Counted from the first letter of the stretch, positions 16,000-24,971 are shown. The stretch: 64,000 bases of DNA from Gordonia soli NBRC 108243 (GCF_000334455.1 NZ_BANX01000003.1:124001-188000), one strand, 5' to 3'. The notes: a model not told the origin generated them from the letters alone. Numbers and translations: made by a program.

Positions 16000-18183
16000 G
16001 TGAACAGCGCCCCGGCGTCGATCGAACCGCTGGAGACGATCGTCCGGTCCGACGCGGCCGGTCGTGTCCGGTTGACCGTCCCGTGGCTACGGACGCCCGA
16101 CCCGACGGTCGGTGATCGCCGGGCCGTGGCGATCGAAGAAGCGGTGACCCGCGTGCGCGGCGTCCGTGCGGTCCACGCGTATCCGCGCACCGCGTCGGTG
16201 GTGGTCTGGTACCGGGCCGACACCGAGCGATCATCGGTCGAGAACGCCATCGGCGCCGCGCGGGTCACCGACCCCGCGACCATCCCCGACCGCATCCCGC
16301 ACTCCGCCGAGGTCAGCAACGCCGAACTGGTGCGGATGGGGATCGGCGCGTTCGCATTGGTCGCGCTCGGCCTGCGTCGCTACGGTTTTCGACGTCCACC
16401 ACTCCTCGGCCCAACCTCACGTGTCGTGGCGACCGGCGTCACCATCTTCTCGGGCTACCCGTTCCTGCGCGGTGCGCTGCGCTCACTCCGCGGCGGTCGC
16501 GCGGGCACCGACGCTCTCGTCTCGGCAGCCACCATCGCGAGCCTGCTCCTCCGGGAGAACGTCGTCGCGCTGACGGTGCTGTGGTTGCTCAACATCGGTG
16601 AGTTCTTGCAAGACCTCACCCTCCGACGGACCCGTCGCGCGATCTCGGACCTGCTACGCGGAACGCAGGACACCGCCTGGGTGCGGCTCGACGACGGCAC
16701 CGAGGTGCAGGTCCCGATCGACTCGCTGCAGGTCGGCGACCACGTGATCGTCCACGAACAGGTCGCGGTGGCCGTCGACGGCGAGGTCGTGGACGGCGAG
16801 GCGGTGGTCGATCAGTCGGCACTCACCGGCGAGAACCTGCCGGTCACCAAGCATTCCGGCGATCGGGTCCACGCGGGATCGGTCGTCATGACCGGCCGTG
16901 TGGTCATCCGGGCCGACGCGGTCGGCGCCGACACCGCCATCGGTCGCATCATCAACAGGGTCGAAGAAGCACAGCGGGACCGCGCGCCGATCCAGACGGT
17001 CGGCGAGAACTTCTCCCGGCGATTCGTGCCCGCCTCCTTCGCGATGGCGGCCCTGACGCTGGTGGCCACCCGCGACCTGCGTCGGGCGATGACGATGCTG
17101 CTCATCGCCTGCCCATGCGCGGTCGGCCTGTCGACCCCGACTGCCATCAGCGGCGCGATCGGCAACGGTGCGCGCAGGGGGATCCTCATCAAGGGCGGCT
17201 CACACCTCGAGGCGTCGGGGCGCATCTCCGCGGTCGTCTTCGACAAGACCGGCACGCTGACCGTCGGTCGGCCGGTGGTCACCAACGTCGTGTCGTTCTC
17301 CGACGACTGGCAACCCGAACAAGTCCTCGCCTACGCCGCGAGTTCGGAGATCCACTCTCGACATCCATTGGCCGAGGCCGTGATCCGGTCGACCGAAGAA
17401 CGCCGGATCGAGATCCCGACCCACGCCGAATGCGAGGTCATCGTCGGACTCGGCATGCGTACCCGCGCCGACGACGGCCGAGAGTTGCTGCTGGGCAGCC
17501 CATCTCTGCTCGAGAGGCACGGCGTCGCTATCGTCGACGACGCGAACGACTGGGTCGAACGCCTGCGGCAGAGCAGCGAGACGCCGCTGCTGCTCGCGGT
17601 GGACGGTGCCCTGGTCGGCCTGGTCAGCCTGTCGGACGAACTGCGCCCGGAGGCACGCGAGGTGCTCGACGCCTTGCGCGCCGACGGCGTGCGCGAGATA
17701 GCCATGCTCACCGGCGATCATCCGGTGACCGCGGCGACCATCGCCGGCCAGCTCGGCATCGACCGTTGGAAGGCCGAGGTCACCCCGGATGACAAGTTGG
17801 CCGTGGTCCGCGAACTCCAGGCGGCCGGCCATGTCGTCGCCGTGGTCGGCGACGGCGTCAACGACGCGCCCGCCCTCGCGGCCGCCGACATCGGCATCGC
17901 CATGGGGCTCGCGGGTACCGACGTCGCAGTCGAGACCGCCGACGTCGCCCTCTCCGGCGACGACCTGCGCAAGCTGCTCGACATCCGCGACCTCGGCGAG
18001 CACACCGTCGAGGTGATCCGGCAGAACTACGGGATGTCGATCGCGGTCAACGCACTCGGTCTCCTCATCGGCGCCGGCGGCGCGCTGTCGCCGGTACTCG
18101 CCGCGGTCTTACACAATGCGTCGTCGGTTGCCGTGGTACTCAACAGCTCCCGACTCATCCGGTATCGGGTGGACGTGGACTGA
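16000..18183 (+). CDS. ctpC: CtpC-type P1B metal-transporting ATPase
   Basis: A 727-residue P-type ATPase that exports a divalent transition metal. The membrane metal site is CPC (C371-P372-C373, in IACPCAVGLSTPTA), the phosphorylated aspartate is D415 in FDKTGTLT, and the hinge is GDGVNDAPALAAADIG. The N-terminal about 100 residues form a degenerate heavy-metal-associated-like region without a CxxC motif. Length matches mycobacterial CtpC (about 718). CtpC has been linked to zinc tolerance and to manganese export in mycobacteria; the PacL partner points to zinc here. The start is GTG 16000, 4 nt after pacL. Confidence 0.92.
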   Translation: MNSAPASIEPLETIVRSDAAGRVRLTVPWLRTPDPTVGDRRAVAIEEAVTRVRGVRAVHAYPRTASVVVWYRADTERSSVENAIGAARVTDPATIPDRIPHSAEVSNAELVRMGIGAFALVALGLRRYGFRRPPLLGPTSRVVATGVTIFSGYPFLRGALRSLRGGRAGTDALVSAATIASLLLRENVVALTVLWLLNIGEFLQDLTLRRTRRAISDLLRGTQDTAWVRLDDGTEVQVPIDSLQVGDHVIVHEQVAVAVDGEVVDGEAVVDQSALTGENLPVTKHSGDRVHAGSVVMTGRVVIRADAVGADTAIGRIINRVEEAQRDRAPIQTVGENFSRRFVPASFAMAALTLVATRDLRRAMTMLLIACPCAVGLSTPTAISGAIGNGARRGILIKGGSHLEASGRISAVVFDKTGTLTVGRPVVTNVVSFSDDWQPEQVLAYAASSEIHSRHPLAEAVIRSTEERRIEIPTHAECEVIVGLGMRTRADDGRELLLGSPSLLERHGVAIVDDANDWVERLRQSSETPLLLAVDGALVGLVSLSDELRPEAREVLDALRADGVREIAMLTGDHPVTAATIAGQLGIDRWKAEVTPDDKLAVVRELQAAGHVVAVVGDGVNDAPALAAADIGIAMGLAGTDVAVETADVALSGDDLRKLLDIRDLGEHTVEVIRQNYGMSIAVNALGLLIGAGGALSPVLAAVLHNASSVAVVLNSSRLIRYRVDVD

Positions 18184-18199
18184 TCGTCGATGTGAACAC

Positions 18200-18263
18200 A
18201 AACCACACGAATCCGGCGACGGGAGGCTGAATCCGAGCGCCTCGACGCTCCGCGGTGTGGTTT
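18200..18263. terminator. Possible bidirectional terminator
   Basis: AAACCACAC (18200-18208) and GTGTGGTTT (18255-18263) are perfect 9-bp arms around a smaller GAGCG...CGCTC hairpin (18235-18250). It fills the space between the convergent ctpC and NUDIX genes. There is no clear T-run. Confidence 0.4.
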
Positions 18264-18285
18264 GCGAGCGTCAGCGCGTCGCAGA

Positions 18286-18762
18286 TCACCGGTCGGAGAG
18301 GGTGTGTTCCAGTCGGTCCACGAACGCCGCCTGCGCCGGGTTCAGCTTGGTACGCGCAGTGTCCGGATCGCACCAGAGCGCGCGATCGATCTCCGGGAAC
18401 TGCTGTGTACGTCCGGACCGTGGGGGCCAAGCCATCTCGAAGGTGTTGCTGACGATCGTCGCGGCATCGAGGTCGCCCTCGACGGCGAACGCCGTGACGA
18501 CCTTGCCGCTCTTCAACCGGACCTCTCCCAATTCGAGGAGCGGACCGTCGGGCGGTGGGCTGCCCAGTTCTTCGGTGAACTCACGTCGCGCGGCGTCGGC
18601 GGCCGGCTCGTCGGCGTCGTAGAGACCCTTGGGCACCGACCATGCGCCGTCGTCCTTCTTGGCCCAGAGCGGACCGCCCGGGTGGACTATCAAGACCTCG
18701 AGACCGTTGTCGGCGATTCGATACAGGAGCAGTCCTGCGCTGCGTTCGGCTCGTGATGACAT
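18286..18762 (-). CDS. NUDIX hydrolase
   Basis: A 158-residue pyrophosphohydrolase with a perfect NUDIX box: G46, E52, R60-E61, E64-E65 and G67 (GLYDADE ... REFTEELG), the metal-binding helix of the family. The N-terminal SAGLLLYR is typical of the short house-cleaning members such as diadenosine-polyphosphate or sugar-nucleotide hydrolases. It ends opposite ctpC and starts 4 nt downstream of the epimerase gene stop, so the two minus-strand genes form an operon. Substrate unknown. Confidence 0.93.
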   Translation of the reverse strand: MSSRAERSAGLLLYRIADNGLEVLIVHPGGPLWAKKDDGAWSVPKGLYDADEPAADAARREFTEELGSPPPDGPLLELGEVRLKSGKVVTAFAVEGDLDAATIVSNTFEMAWPPRSGRTQQFPEIDRALWCDPDTARTKLNPAQAAFVDRLEHTLSDR

Positions 18763-18766
18763 CGGC

Positions 18767-19708
18767 TCAGTCTGTACGCCGGTCCCGACGCCCCGCGACC
18801 GAGAGCTGCTCGGCCATCTGCGCGTACCCCTCCCACACCGATGGATACCGTGGCCGCCAGCCGCTCGACGACCGAAGTCGGTTGTTGGACACCCGCAGTG
18901 ACCGGGTCAGCGACGTGGTTCGCTGCCCCAGCATCAGTGCTGCGCGGCCCGGACCGCGCAGCACTCGCGCCCGGCCCACCGCGGAGGCCATGGCGTCGAC
19001 GGCGTCTCCCTTGGTGACCGGCGCATCGTCGCAGACGTTGTAGACCCCGGCGTCGATCGCGAGTGCCGAGACCACGGCGTCGGCAGCGTCGGCGAGATGG
19101 ATGGACGAGACGTAGGCGTCGGCGCGACCGGCGATGAAGCCGATGTGCCGTCGCGCGAAGGCCATGAGCTGTTCGCTGTGCGCAGCCCCTCGCCCATAGA
19201 ACAAACCGAACCGCAGCACGACACCGCGGCCACCGGACTCGGTGAAGCGCTGGGCCGACGCCTCGGCCGCGTGGTTACCGACCGAGATCGGGTAACGGTC
19301 GGTCGCGGAGTCCTCGTCGATCCATCGGTCGGCGGCGTCCCGATAGACCATCGCGACCGATTCCTGGAGTACTCGCGGCACACCGGCAGCGATCGCCGCG
19401 TCGACGACGGCGGCGGAGCCCACCGTGCGGACGCGATGACACTCCCGCCACGCCGACATCCGGATGAAGGCCGATGTCCGCGGGAGCGCGGAAGCGAGGT
19501 TCACCACCGCGGCGCACCCGACGAATTCACGGGCCAGCGCATCGGGGTCGAACAGCGATACCGCCACCGGGGTTGCCCCTGCGCCCTCGAGTGCGTCCGA
19601 GGCCTCCGGCGAGCGGGCGAGACCCCGCACCTCGTGGCCGGCCGCGACCAGCGCGGGGACCGCGTACCCGCCGATCGCTCCGGTGCCACCCGTGACGAAC
19701 ACTCGCAC
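18767..19708 (-). CDS. NAD-dependent epimerase/dehydratase family protein
   Basis: A 313-residue extended SDR. The nucleotide loop is VTGGTGAIGGYAV at the N-terminus, followed by LVAAGHEVRGLARSP and a VVNLASALPR strand. The catalytic tyrosine position is not a clean YxxxK, so it may act as an atypical SDR (reductase or NAD(P)H-sensing protein). It is read from 19708 with the NUDIX gene just downstream. Role unknown. Confidence 0.82.
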   Translation of the reverse strand: MRVFVTGGTGAIGGYAVPALVAAGHEVRGLARSPEASDALEGAGATPVAVSLFDPDALAREFVGCAAVVNLASALPRTSAFIRMSAWRECHRVRTVGSAAVVDAAIAAGVPRVLQESVAMVYRDAADRWIDEDSATDRYPISVGNHAAEASAQRFTESGGRGVVLRFGLFYGRGAAHSEQLMAFARRHIGFIAGRADAYVSSIHLADAADAVVSALAIDAGVYNVCDDAPVTKGDAVDAMASAVGRARVLRGPGRAALMLGQRTTSLTRSLRVSNNRLRSSSGWRPRYPSVWEGYAQMAEQLSVAGRRDRRTD

Positions 19709-19729
19709 CCCACCAGGCTAACCACCACC

Positions 19730-19735
19730 TACAGT
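19730..19735 (+). promoter_or_regulatory. -10 box of a leaderless transcript (first small acidic gene)
   Basis: TACAGT is followed by exactly 7 nt and then ATG 19743. The same arrangement recurs before the paralogous gene (TAAGCT 20017-20022, 7 nt, ATG 20030). This supports both starts and transcription beginning at the ATG. Confidence 0.6.
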
Positions 19736-19742
19736 GGAATCC

Positions 19743-19985
19743 ATGGCCGAGAACACAGATCCGGAGTGGACGTCCACCGACCCCGAGGTCGATCGCGATC
19801 CCGACCTCGCACACGAAGAGGGCGAGACCCCGAACGTGCTCCCCGGCGCCGACGATCCCGAACTCGGAGAGACGAAGCGCATCGAGGAGGAGAAGCACAT
19901 CTACGAGGCAGGCACCCCGGATCCGGAGCATTCCGAGGACGGACATGCCGTCGGTGGCAGCGAGGGCACCGCAGACGGGCAGTGA
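19743..19985 (+). CDS. Small acidic protein with GHAxGGSxGTxxGQ tail, copy 1
   Basis: An 80-residue, strongly acidic and probably disordered protein, rich in D, E and P (for example DPEVDRDPDLAHEEGE). It has no membrane segment and no cysteine. The C-terminus GHAVGGSEGTADGQ is nearly the same as that of the next gene, which marks the two as paralogues. I do not recognise the family. ATG 19743 is preferred to GTG 19734, which lies inside the -10 box. Role unknown; a stress or nucleic-acid-mimic protein would fit the composition, but nothing proves it. Confidence 0.75.
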   Translation: MAENTDPEWTSTDPEVDRDPDLAHEEGETPNVLPGADDPELGETKRIEEEKHIYEAGTPDPEHSEDGHAVGGSEGTADGQ

Positions 19986-20016
19986 CAGCGGCGTTTCCCC
20001 GGGGGTCCCTCCGGCC

Positions 20017-20022
20017 TAAGCT
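20017..20022 (+). promoter_or_regulatory. -10 box of a leaderless transcript (second small acidic gene)
   Basis: TAAGCT with 7 nt to ATG 20030, the same geometry as at 19730-19735, so this gene has its own promoter although it lies only 44 nt behind its paralogue. Confidence 0.55.
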
Positions 20023-20029
20023 GGTGACC

Positions 20030-20266
20030 ATGTCCGCCAGCCATGATCGCGACCGATCCGCCGGCGCCGAGAGCGTCGTCGACGACCCCGACATCCCGCA
20101 CCGGTATCCGCACGACGCCGCGTTCGCCTTCGAGGACGCGACACCTGTCGGTGAGACCGCGCGCATCGTCGCCGAGACCCCGGCCTACGAGGCCGCGCGC
20201 CACGGCAACGACTGGAATCGCGGGCACGCCCTCGGCGGCAGCGACGGCACCACCGAGGGACAGTGA
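20030..20266 (+). CDS. Small protein with GHAxGGSxGTxxGQ tail, copy 2
   Basis: A 78-residue soluble protein that ends GHALGGSDGTTEGQ, matching 10 of 14 positions of the tail of copy 1 with conservative changes at the other four. The middle differs: it contains IPHRYPHDAAFAFEDATPVG and a run EARHGNDWNRGH-like in character, less acidic than copy 1. Its stop is 4 nt before the glyoxalase-fold gene, so those two are likely cotranscribed. No known domain recognised. Confidence 0.75.
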   Translation: MSASHDRDRSAGAESVVDDPDIPHRYPHDAAFAFEDATPVGETARIVAETPAYEAARHGNDWNRGHALGGSDGTTEGQ

Positions 20267-20270
20267 TCAG

Positions 20271-20657
20271 GTGGAGATCCTCTCCAGCCGCACCCTGCTG
20301 CGTTCTCCCGATCCCGATCGCCTGACCGAGTTCTACCGCGACCGGATCGGGCTGGCGGTGGCCCGCGAGTACCCCGGCGGCGTCGTCTTCCACGCAGGCA
20401 CAGCGCTGATCGAGGTCCCGGCCCATCTGACCGCCGACGACGGCGCCGGCGGCGGGCCGGACGCTCTCCTGTGGCTTCAGGTGCGCGATGTGGACTCGGT
20501 GGCCGAGACCCTTCGGTCCCGTGATGTGACCGTGGTGCGCGAGCCACGAACCGAGCCGTGGGGACTGCGCGAGATGCACGTCGCGGACCCCGACGGTCGG
20601 ACGCTGATCTTCGTGGAGATCCCCGCCGACCATCCCCTACGTCGGGACACACGCTGA
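20271..20657 (+). CDS. VOC-family (glyoxalase/bleomycin resistance fold) protein
   Basis: A 128-residue single-module vicinal-oxygen-chelate protein. The start [20 protein letters not shown] and [13 protein letters not shown] follow the classic beta-alpha-beta pattern, and the end is [19 protein letters not shown], whose final glutamate is a usual metal ligand. GTG 20271 follows the previous stop by 4 nt. It would work as a dimer and may act as a lyase, dioxygenase or binding protein; activity cannot be assigned. Confidence 0.85.
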   Translation: MEILSSRTLLRSPDPDRLTEFYRDRIGLAVAREYPGGVVFHAGTALIEVPAHLTADDGAGGGPDALLWLQVRDVDSVAETLRSRDVTVVREPRTEPWGLREMHVADPDGRTLIFVEIPADHPLRRDTR

Positions 20658-20694
20658 CCGGACCGGCGGGCCACCCATGACAGACTTGTCCCCC

Positions 20695-21999
20695 ATGAGC
20701 ATCTGGACCGCGCCGACGGTGACCGCCCCGGTGGACGCGACCGTCGAGCTGCCCGGCTCGAAGTCGATCACCAACCGGGCGCTGATCCTGGCCGCCCTCG
20801 CCGAGGGACCGTCCGTGGTCCGCGGGACGCTGCGCAGCCGCGATGCGAACCTGATGCTGGACGCGATCTCCGCACTCGGCGCAACCGTGCGCATCGATCC
20901 CGCCGACCCGACGACGGTGTCCATCGAGCCCCTCCCCGCCGCCCCGTCGGCCCGGGACGCCGACATCGATTGCGGACTCGCCGGAACCGTCATGCGCTTT
21001 CTACCGCCCGTCGCCGCACTGACCAGCGGTCGGGTGCACTTCGACGGCGACGAGCAGGCCCGATCGCGACCACTCGACACCGTGCTCGACGCACTCCGCG
21101 ACCTCGGTGTGGACATCGACGGTTCCGCACTCCCCTTCACCCTCACCGCCACCGGGTCGGTGCGGGGCGGCGAGGTGACCATCGACGCCTCGGCGAGCTC
21201 CCAGTTCGTCTCCGGCCTGCTGTTGTCGGCGGCCCGCTTCGATTCCGGTGTGCTGGTCCGGCATGTCGGCGATCGTGTTCCGTCGACGCCGCACATCGAC
21301 ATGACGATCGAGATGCTGACCACCGCGGGCGTCGCGGTCAGCACCGAGTCGAACAGTTCGTGGCGGGTGGATCCGGGGCCGATCCGCGCGGTCGACTGGG
21401 TGGTCGAGCCCGACCTGTCCAATGCCGCGGCCTTCCTCGCCGCGGCCGCCGCGACCGGTGGTCGGATCACCGTGCCGCGCTGGCCCGCGACCACCACCCA
21501 GCCGGGAGCACGCATCGCCGACGTCCTCGCCCGGATGGGCTGCACCGTCGAACTCCTCGACGGTGAGCTCACCGTCCGAGGTCCCGACCGGCTCACCGCC
21601 ATCGAGATCGACCTGTCCGACATCGGCGAGCTCACCCCGACGATCGCCGCGCTGTGCGCACTCGCCGACGGCGAGTCGGTGCTGTCGGGGATCGCACATC
21701 TCCGTGGTCACGAGACCGATCGGCTGGCTGCGCTCACCACCGAGATCAACCGTCTCGGCGGCGACTGCGCAGAGACGCCCGACGGCCTGCACATCCGACC
21801 CCGCGCGCTGCACGGCGGACGCTGGGAGTCCTACGCCGACCATCGGATGGCGACCGCGGGTGCACTCATCGGCCTCGTGGTCGACGACGTGACCGTCGAC
21901 GACATCGAGACCACACAGAAGACGTTGCCGGACTTCCCCGGGCAGTGGCGGGCGATGCTTGATCAGGCCAGGCACGAGCAGACCGGGCTCGACTCGTGA
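20695..21999 (+). CDS. aroA: 5-enolpyruvylshikimate-3-phosphate synthase
   Basis: A 434-residue shikimate-pathway enzyme (EC 2.5.1.19) joining shikimate-3-phosphate with phosphoenolpyruvate. Landmarks are [17 protein letters not shown] (substrate lysine), [27 protein letters not shown], and the late [12 protein letters not shown] and [15 protein letters not shown] 20695 is chosen over 20677 because the mycobacterial enzyme aligns from MxxWxAPT and because CAGACT (20681-20686) sits 8 nt before it, a leaderless layout. The 3' end overlaps no start of rsgA under the start chosen there. aroA followed by rsgA is the mycobacterial arrangement. Confidence 0.97.
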   Translation: MSIWTAPTVTAPVDATVELPGSKSITNRALILAALAEGPSVVRGTLRSRDANLMLDAISALGATVRIDPADPTTVSIEPLPAAPSARDADIDCGLAGTVMRFLPPVAALTSGRVHFDGDEQARSRPLDTVLDALRDLGVDIDGSALPFTLTATGSVRGGEVTIDASASSQFVSGLLLSAARFDSGVLVRHVGDRVPSTPHIDMTIEMLTTAGVAVSTESNSSWRVDPGPIRAVDWVVEPDLSNAAAFLAAAAATGGRITVPRWPATTTQPGARIADVLARMGCTVELLDGELTVRGPDRLTAIEIDLSDIGELTPTIAALCALADGESVLSGIAHLRGHETDRLAALTTEINRLGGDCAETPDGLHIRPRALHGGRWESYADHRMATAGALIGLVVDDVTVDDIETTQKTLPDFPGQWRAMLDQARHEQTGLDS

Positions 22000-22036
22000 C
22001 CTGCGACGCGCGGTCGGTCTGCTGCCGAGAGATCCG

Positions 22037-23110
22037 ATGAGCCGCCGCGCGTCGAGCTACGACGAGTCCGACGTCCGGGTCCGGCCAGGGAAGGGGACCC
22101 GCCCCCGCACCAAGAAGCGACCAGCCCACGATGATGCCGTCGACGCGATGGTCGTGTCGGTCGATCGCGGGCGCTGGGGCTGTGTCCTCGACGGAGTCCC
22201 CGACCGTCGCGTCGTCGCGATGCGCGCGCGAGAACTCGGCCGGACACCGGTGGTCGTCGGCGACGACGTCTCGGTGGTCGGCGATCTCACCGGTCGACCC
22301 GACACCCTGGCCCGCATCGTCCGGGTGGCCGATCGGCGAACGGTGTTGCGCCGCACGGCCGATGACACCGATCCCTACGAACGCATCGTCGTCGCCAACG
22401 CCGATCAGCTGTTGATCGTCACCGCACTCGCCGACCCGCCGCCACGGACCGGCTTCGTCGAACGCGCACTCGCCGCAGCCTATGTCGGTGGGCTCCGACC
22501 GATCCTCGGCCTGACCAAGGCCGACCTCGCCGACCCCGCCGAGTTCACCGCCGCATTCGCCGGCCTGGACCTACCGATCCTCGCCGCGGGCCGCGACGAC
22601 CCGATCGAACCGGTGGTCGGCGCCTTGTCGGGCAAGGTCACCGCACTGGTCGGTCATTCCGGGGTCGGGAAGTCGACGCTGGTCAACCGACTCGTGCCGG
22701 ATGCCGATCGCGCGACCGGCGTGGTGTCGGGGGTCGGGAAGGGACGGCACACCTCGACACAATCGGTGGCGCTGCCACTTCCGGCGCCGATCGGCGATGA
22801 GGGCATCGGCGACAGCGGATGGGTGATCGACACCCCGGGTATCCGATCGTTCGGATTGGCACACGTCGGCGCCGACGACATCGTCGACGCCTTCGATGAT
22901 CTCCGCGCCGCCATCGAGGACTGCCCGCGCGGATGCACCCACCTCGGCCCGCCCGCCGATCCGGAGTGTGCACTCGATGCGCTGGAGGGCAATTCACATC
23001 GTCGTGCCATGGCGGTGCGCACTCTGCTGGTCGCGGTCTCCGACACCGCCGAGGCCGACGAGTCGGCCCGCCATCCCGAGGACGAGGCCCCCGCGGGCCC
23101 CGAGTCCTAG
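22037..23110 (+). CDS. rsgA: Ribosome small-subunit-dependent GTPase A
   Basis: A 357-residue circularly permuted GTPase that checks 30S subunit maturation. The order of motifs is permuted as expected: G4 (GLTKADL) comes before G1 (GHSGVGKSTLVNRL) and G3 (DTPGIRSFGL). An N-terminal OB-fold and a C-terminal zinc motif (DCPRGCTHLGPPADPEC) complete the protein. The ORF can be extended 26 codons upstream to 21959, but alignment with the mycobacterial protein begins near YDESDVRVRPGKG, so ATG 22037 is chosen. The stop overlaps the convergent GntR gene stop by 4 nt, which marks the left edge of the inositol region. Confidence 0.95.
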   Translation: MSRRASSYDESDVRVRPGKGTRPRTKKRPAHDDAVDAMVVSVDRGRWGCVLDGVPDRRVVAMRARELGRTPVVVGDDVSVVGDLTGRPDTLARIVRVADRRTVLRRTADDTDPYERIVVANADQLLIVTALADPPPRTGFVERALAAAYVGGLRPILGLTKADLADPAEFTAAFAGLDLPILAAGRDDPIEPVVGALSGKVTALVGHSGVGKSTLVNRLVPDADRATGVVSGVGKGRHTSTQSVALPLPAPIGDEGIGDSGWVIDTPGIRSFGLAHVGADDIVDAFDDLRAAIEDCPRGCTHLGPPADPECALDALEGNSHRRAMAVRTLLVAVSDTAEADESARHPEDEAPAGPES

Positions 23111-23850
23111 CGGTCGACGACCGTGGTCTCGAAGAAGTAGCGGTCGGCCCGGTACGCGTGTCGGCCGACCTCGACCACGCGGCCGGCATCGTCGAATGCG
23201 GTGCGCTGCATGGTCAGCAGTGGGTCGCCGGCCGAACCGGCCAGCAACACGGCCTCGTCGGCGTCGGCGGCCTTGGCTCCGATGCGCTGGCGGGCCAGAC
23301 GAATGTGCACGCCACGTCCGCGAAGACCCTTGTACAGGCCGCCGTCCTCGAGTTCGCCTGCGGGCGGGCAGATGTCGGCCGGCAGGTGGTTGATCATCAC
23401 GGCGAGCGGTTCGCCGCCCGCCGAGCGGAGACGCTTGACCGTCACGGCCTCGGCGCCGGGTGCGAGGCCCAGCTCTTCCCGCACCGCATCCTCGGGCACG
23501 CCGATGCGGTACTCGAGCAATTGCGTCGTCGGGTGCATCCCGGCGGTGCTCAGGTCGTCGAACAGACTGGTCAGCTCGACCGACCGGTTGACCGGACTCT
23601 GGACGACCTGGGTACCGACGCCGCGCTTGCGGACCACCACACCTTTGTCGACCAACTCCTGGATCGCCTGCCGGATCGTCGGGCGGGAGAGCTTGAGCCG
23701 CTTGGCGAGATCGAGTTCGTTCTCCAACCGGTCCCCCGGCGACAGTTCGCCGCTCACGATCGCACCCTCGATCGCCTGGGCGAGCTGGTGGTACAGGGGC
23801 ACCGGAGTGGAGCGATCCAACTCGACCGCTAGCGGTGTGACCGACGTCAT
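23107..23850 (-). CDS. GntR-family regulator (HutC/UTRA type)
   Basis: A 247-residue regulator with an N-terminal winged helix (VPLYHQLAQAIEGAIVSGEL, LKLSRPTIRQAIQELVDKG) and a C-terminal UTRA ligand-binding domain (TMQRTAFDDAGRVVEVGRHAYR). The promoter is probably leaderless: CATAAT on the minus strand lies 6 nt before ATG and inside the palindrome 23858-23868, so autoregulation is likely. A GntR protein (IolR) controls inositol genes in Corynebacterium, so this one at the cluster edge is a candidate iol regulator. Confidence 0.92.
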   Translation of the reverse strand: MTSVTPLAVELDRSTPVPLYHQLAQAIEGAIVSGELSPGDRLENELDLAKRLKLSRPTIRQAIQELVDKGVVVRKRGVGTQVVQSPVNRSVELTSLFDDLSTAGMHPTTQLLEYRIGVPEDAVREELGLAPGAEAVTVKRLRSAGGEPLAVMINHLPADICPPAGELEDGGLYKGLRGRGVHIRLARQRIGAKAADADEAVLLAGSAGDPLLTMQRTAFDDAGRVVEVGRHAYRADRYFFETTVVDR

Positions 23851-23857
23851 GTGGTCA

Positions 23858-23868
23858 TTATGTCATAA
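23858..23868. promoter_or_regulatory. GntR operator candidate 1
   Basis: TTATGTCATAA is a perfect 5-1-5 palindrome overlapping the -10 element (CATAAT on the minus strand) of the GntR gene. A related site occurs 26 bp away. Confidence 0.55.
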
Positions 23869-23883
23869 CAAATGGATCGACAT

Positions 23884-23893
23884 GTCATATGAC
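23884..23893. promoter_or_regulatory. GntR operator candidate 2
   Basis: GTCATATGAC is a perfect 10-bp palindrome that shares GTCATA with candidate 1. It overlaps the stop codon of the LacI gene, whose end lies 34 bp before the GntR start. Confidence 0.45.
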
Positions 23894-24934
23894 CCGAGGC
23901 GATCGGGTGAGGTCGTCGACGGGCAGGTTGTACGGCGTCACGACGGCGATCTCCGATGTTCCCGGCCGATGTGGGGCCGGAATGGCCCCGTGGAAGCCCA
24001 TGATGCTCTGTGCGGCGTGGCGGACATCGGCGCGCAGGTCGTGGTGGATCACCGCCGTCATGTGCCCACTGAGCAGCAACGATCGGTTCGCGTCGCCGAG
24101 GTCGTGGCCGATGAACACCTCGCAGCAACGGTTCGCGCTCGTGAACGCGTCGACGATGCCGTTGTTGCCGCCACCGATCGAGTACACCGCCACCAGGTCG
24201 GGATGGTCGGCCAGCGCTCGCCCGACCAGGGTTCGGCAGGTCGCGTCGAAGCCGTCCGACTCCGGGATGTCGACGATCCCGCGCCGCGGGTCCAGTGCGC
24301 GCATCGTCGACCGGAACCCCATCTCCCGTTCCTCCTCGCCACGGAACCGCTCACTGCTGGTGATGACGAGGACCTGGCCGTCGACATGCCGCAACCACTG
24401 ACACACGAGGTGCGCAGCGGTTGCCCCGGCGGCGCGGTTGTCCATCCCCACATACGCGATGCGGGTGCTCATCGGAACGTCGGTGACCAGCGTGACGACC
24501 GGAATCCGCCGAGCGGTCAGACGCGCGATCGCGTCGGCGACCTCCCGGGTGTCGGGGGCCTTCAGGATCACCCCGGAGCTGCCGCGACGCCCGATGTCGT
24601 CGAGTTGGTCGACCAACTCGTCGACCGGCCAGGTCTCGCGCAGGTGATGACGAACGCGGAAGACGGCGGGTCGCAGGTTGGGCAACTCCTGTTCCCATGC
24701 CGCACGGACGAGCGCCGAGAACCGCTTGGGGGTGTCCATCACGAGATCGACCATGAACCGTCGACCGGAGAGCCGGAGTTGAGTGCGCTGCCGGTCGAGG
24801 TCGGCGATGGCCTGCCGGACCTGGAGCACGGTTCCCTCACGCACCCCGGGCCGCTCGTGCAGCACGCGATCGACGGTGGCCTCGCTGACGCCGGCCTGAC
24901 GCGCGATCTCGCGCACCGGATACCGATGTGGCAC
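23885..24934 (-). CDS. LacI-family transcriptional regulator
   Basis: A 349-residue repressor. The N-terminal HTH is YPVREIARQAGVSEATVDRV, followed by LHERPGV, and the periplasmic-binding-like domain runs from about residue 55 to 335 (IAYVGMDNRAAGATAAHLV, IGGGNNGIVDAF). The start is GTG 24934, chosen because AGGAG lies 6 nt before it. It is divergent from the dioxygenase operon at 25068, with a 12-bp palindrome between them that overlaps -10 elements on both strands. It is the best candidate for the TGTCCGGACA-type operators in this region, with a cyclitol as inducer (inference). Confidence 0.9.
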   Translation of the reverse strand: MPHRYPVREIARQAGVSEATVDRVLHERPGVREGTVLQVRQAIADLDRQRTQLRLSGRRFMVDLVMDTPKRFSALVRAAWEQELPNLRPAVFRVRHHLRETWPVDELVDQLDDIGRRGSSGVILKAPDTREVADAIARLTARRIPVVTLVTDVPMSTRIAYVGMDNRAAGATAAHLVCQWLRHVDGQVLVITSSERFRGEEEREMGFRSTMRALDPRRGIVDIPESDGFDATCRTLVGRALADHPDLVAVYSIGGGNNGIVDAFTSANRCCEVFIGHDLGDANRSLLLSGHMTAVIHHDLRADVRHAAQSIMGFHGAIPAPHRPGTSEIAVVTPYNLPVDDLTRSPRVI

Positions 24935-24971
24935 GGAACACTCCTGAGGGATTTCTGATGGACATCTGTGC

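Noticed and set aside
18411-18420. Further GTCCGGAC occurrence as an operator
   Set aside because: It is inside the NUDIX coding region; about two or three such 8-mers are expected by chance in 64 kb of this composition.
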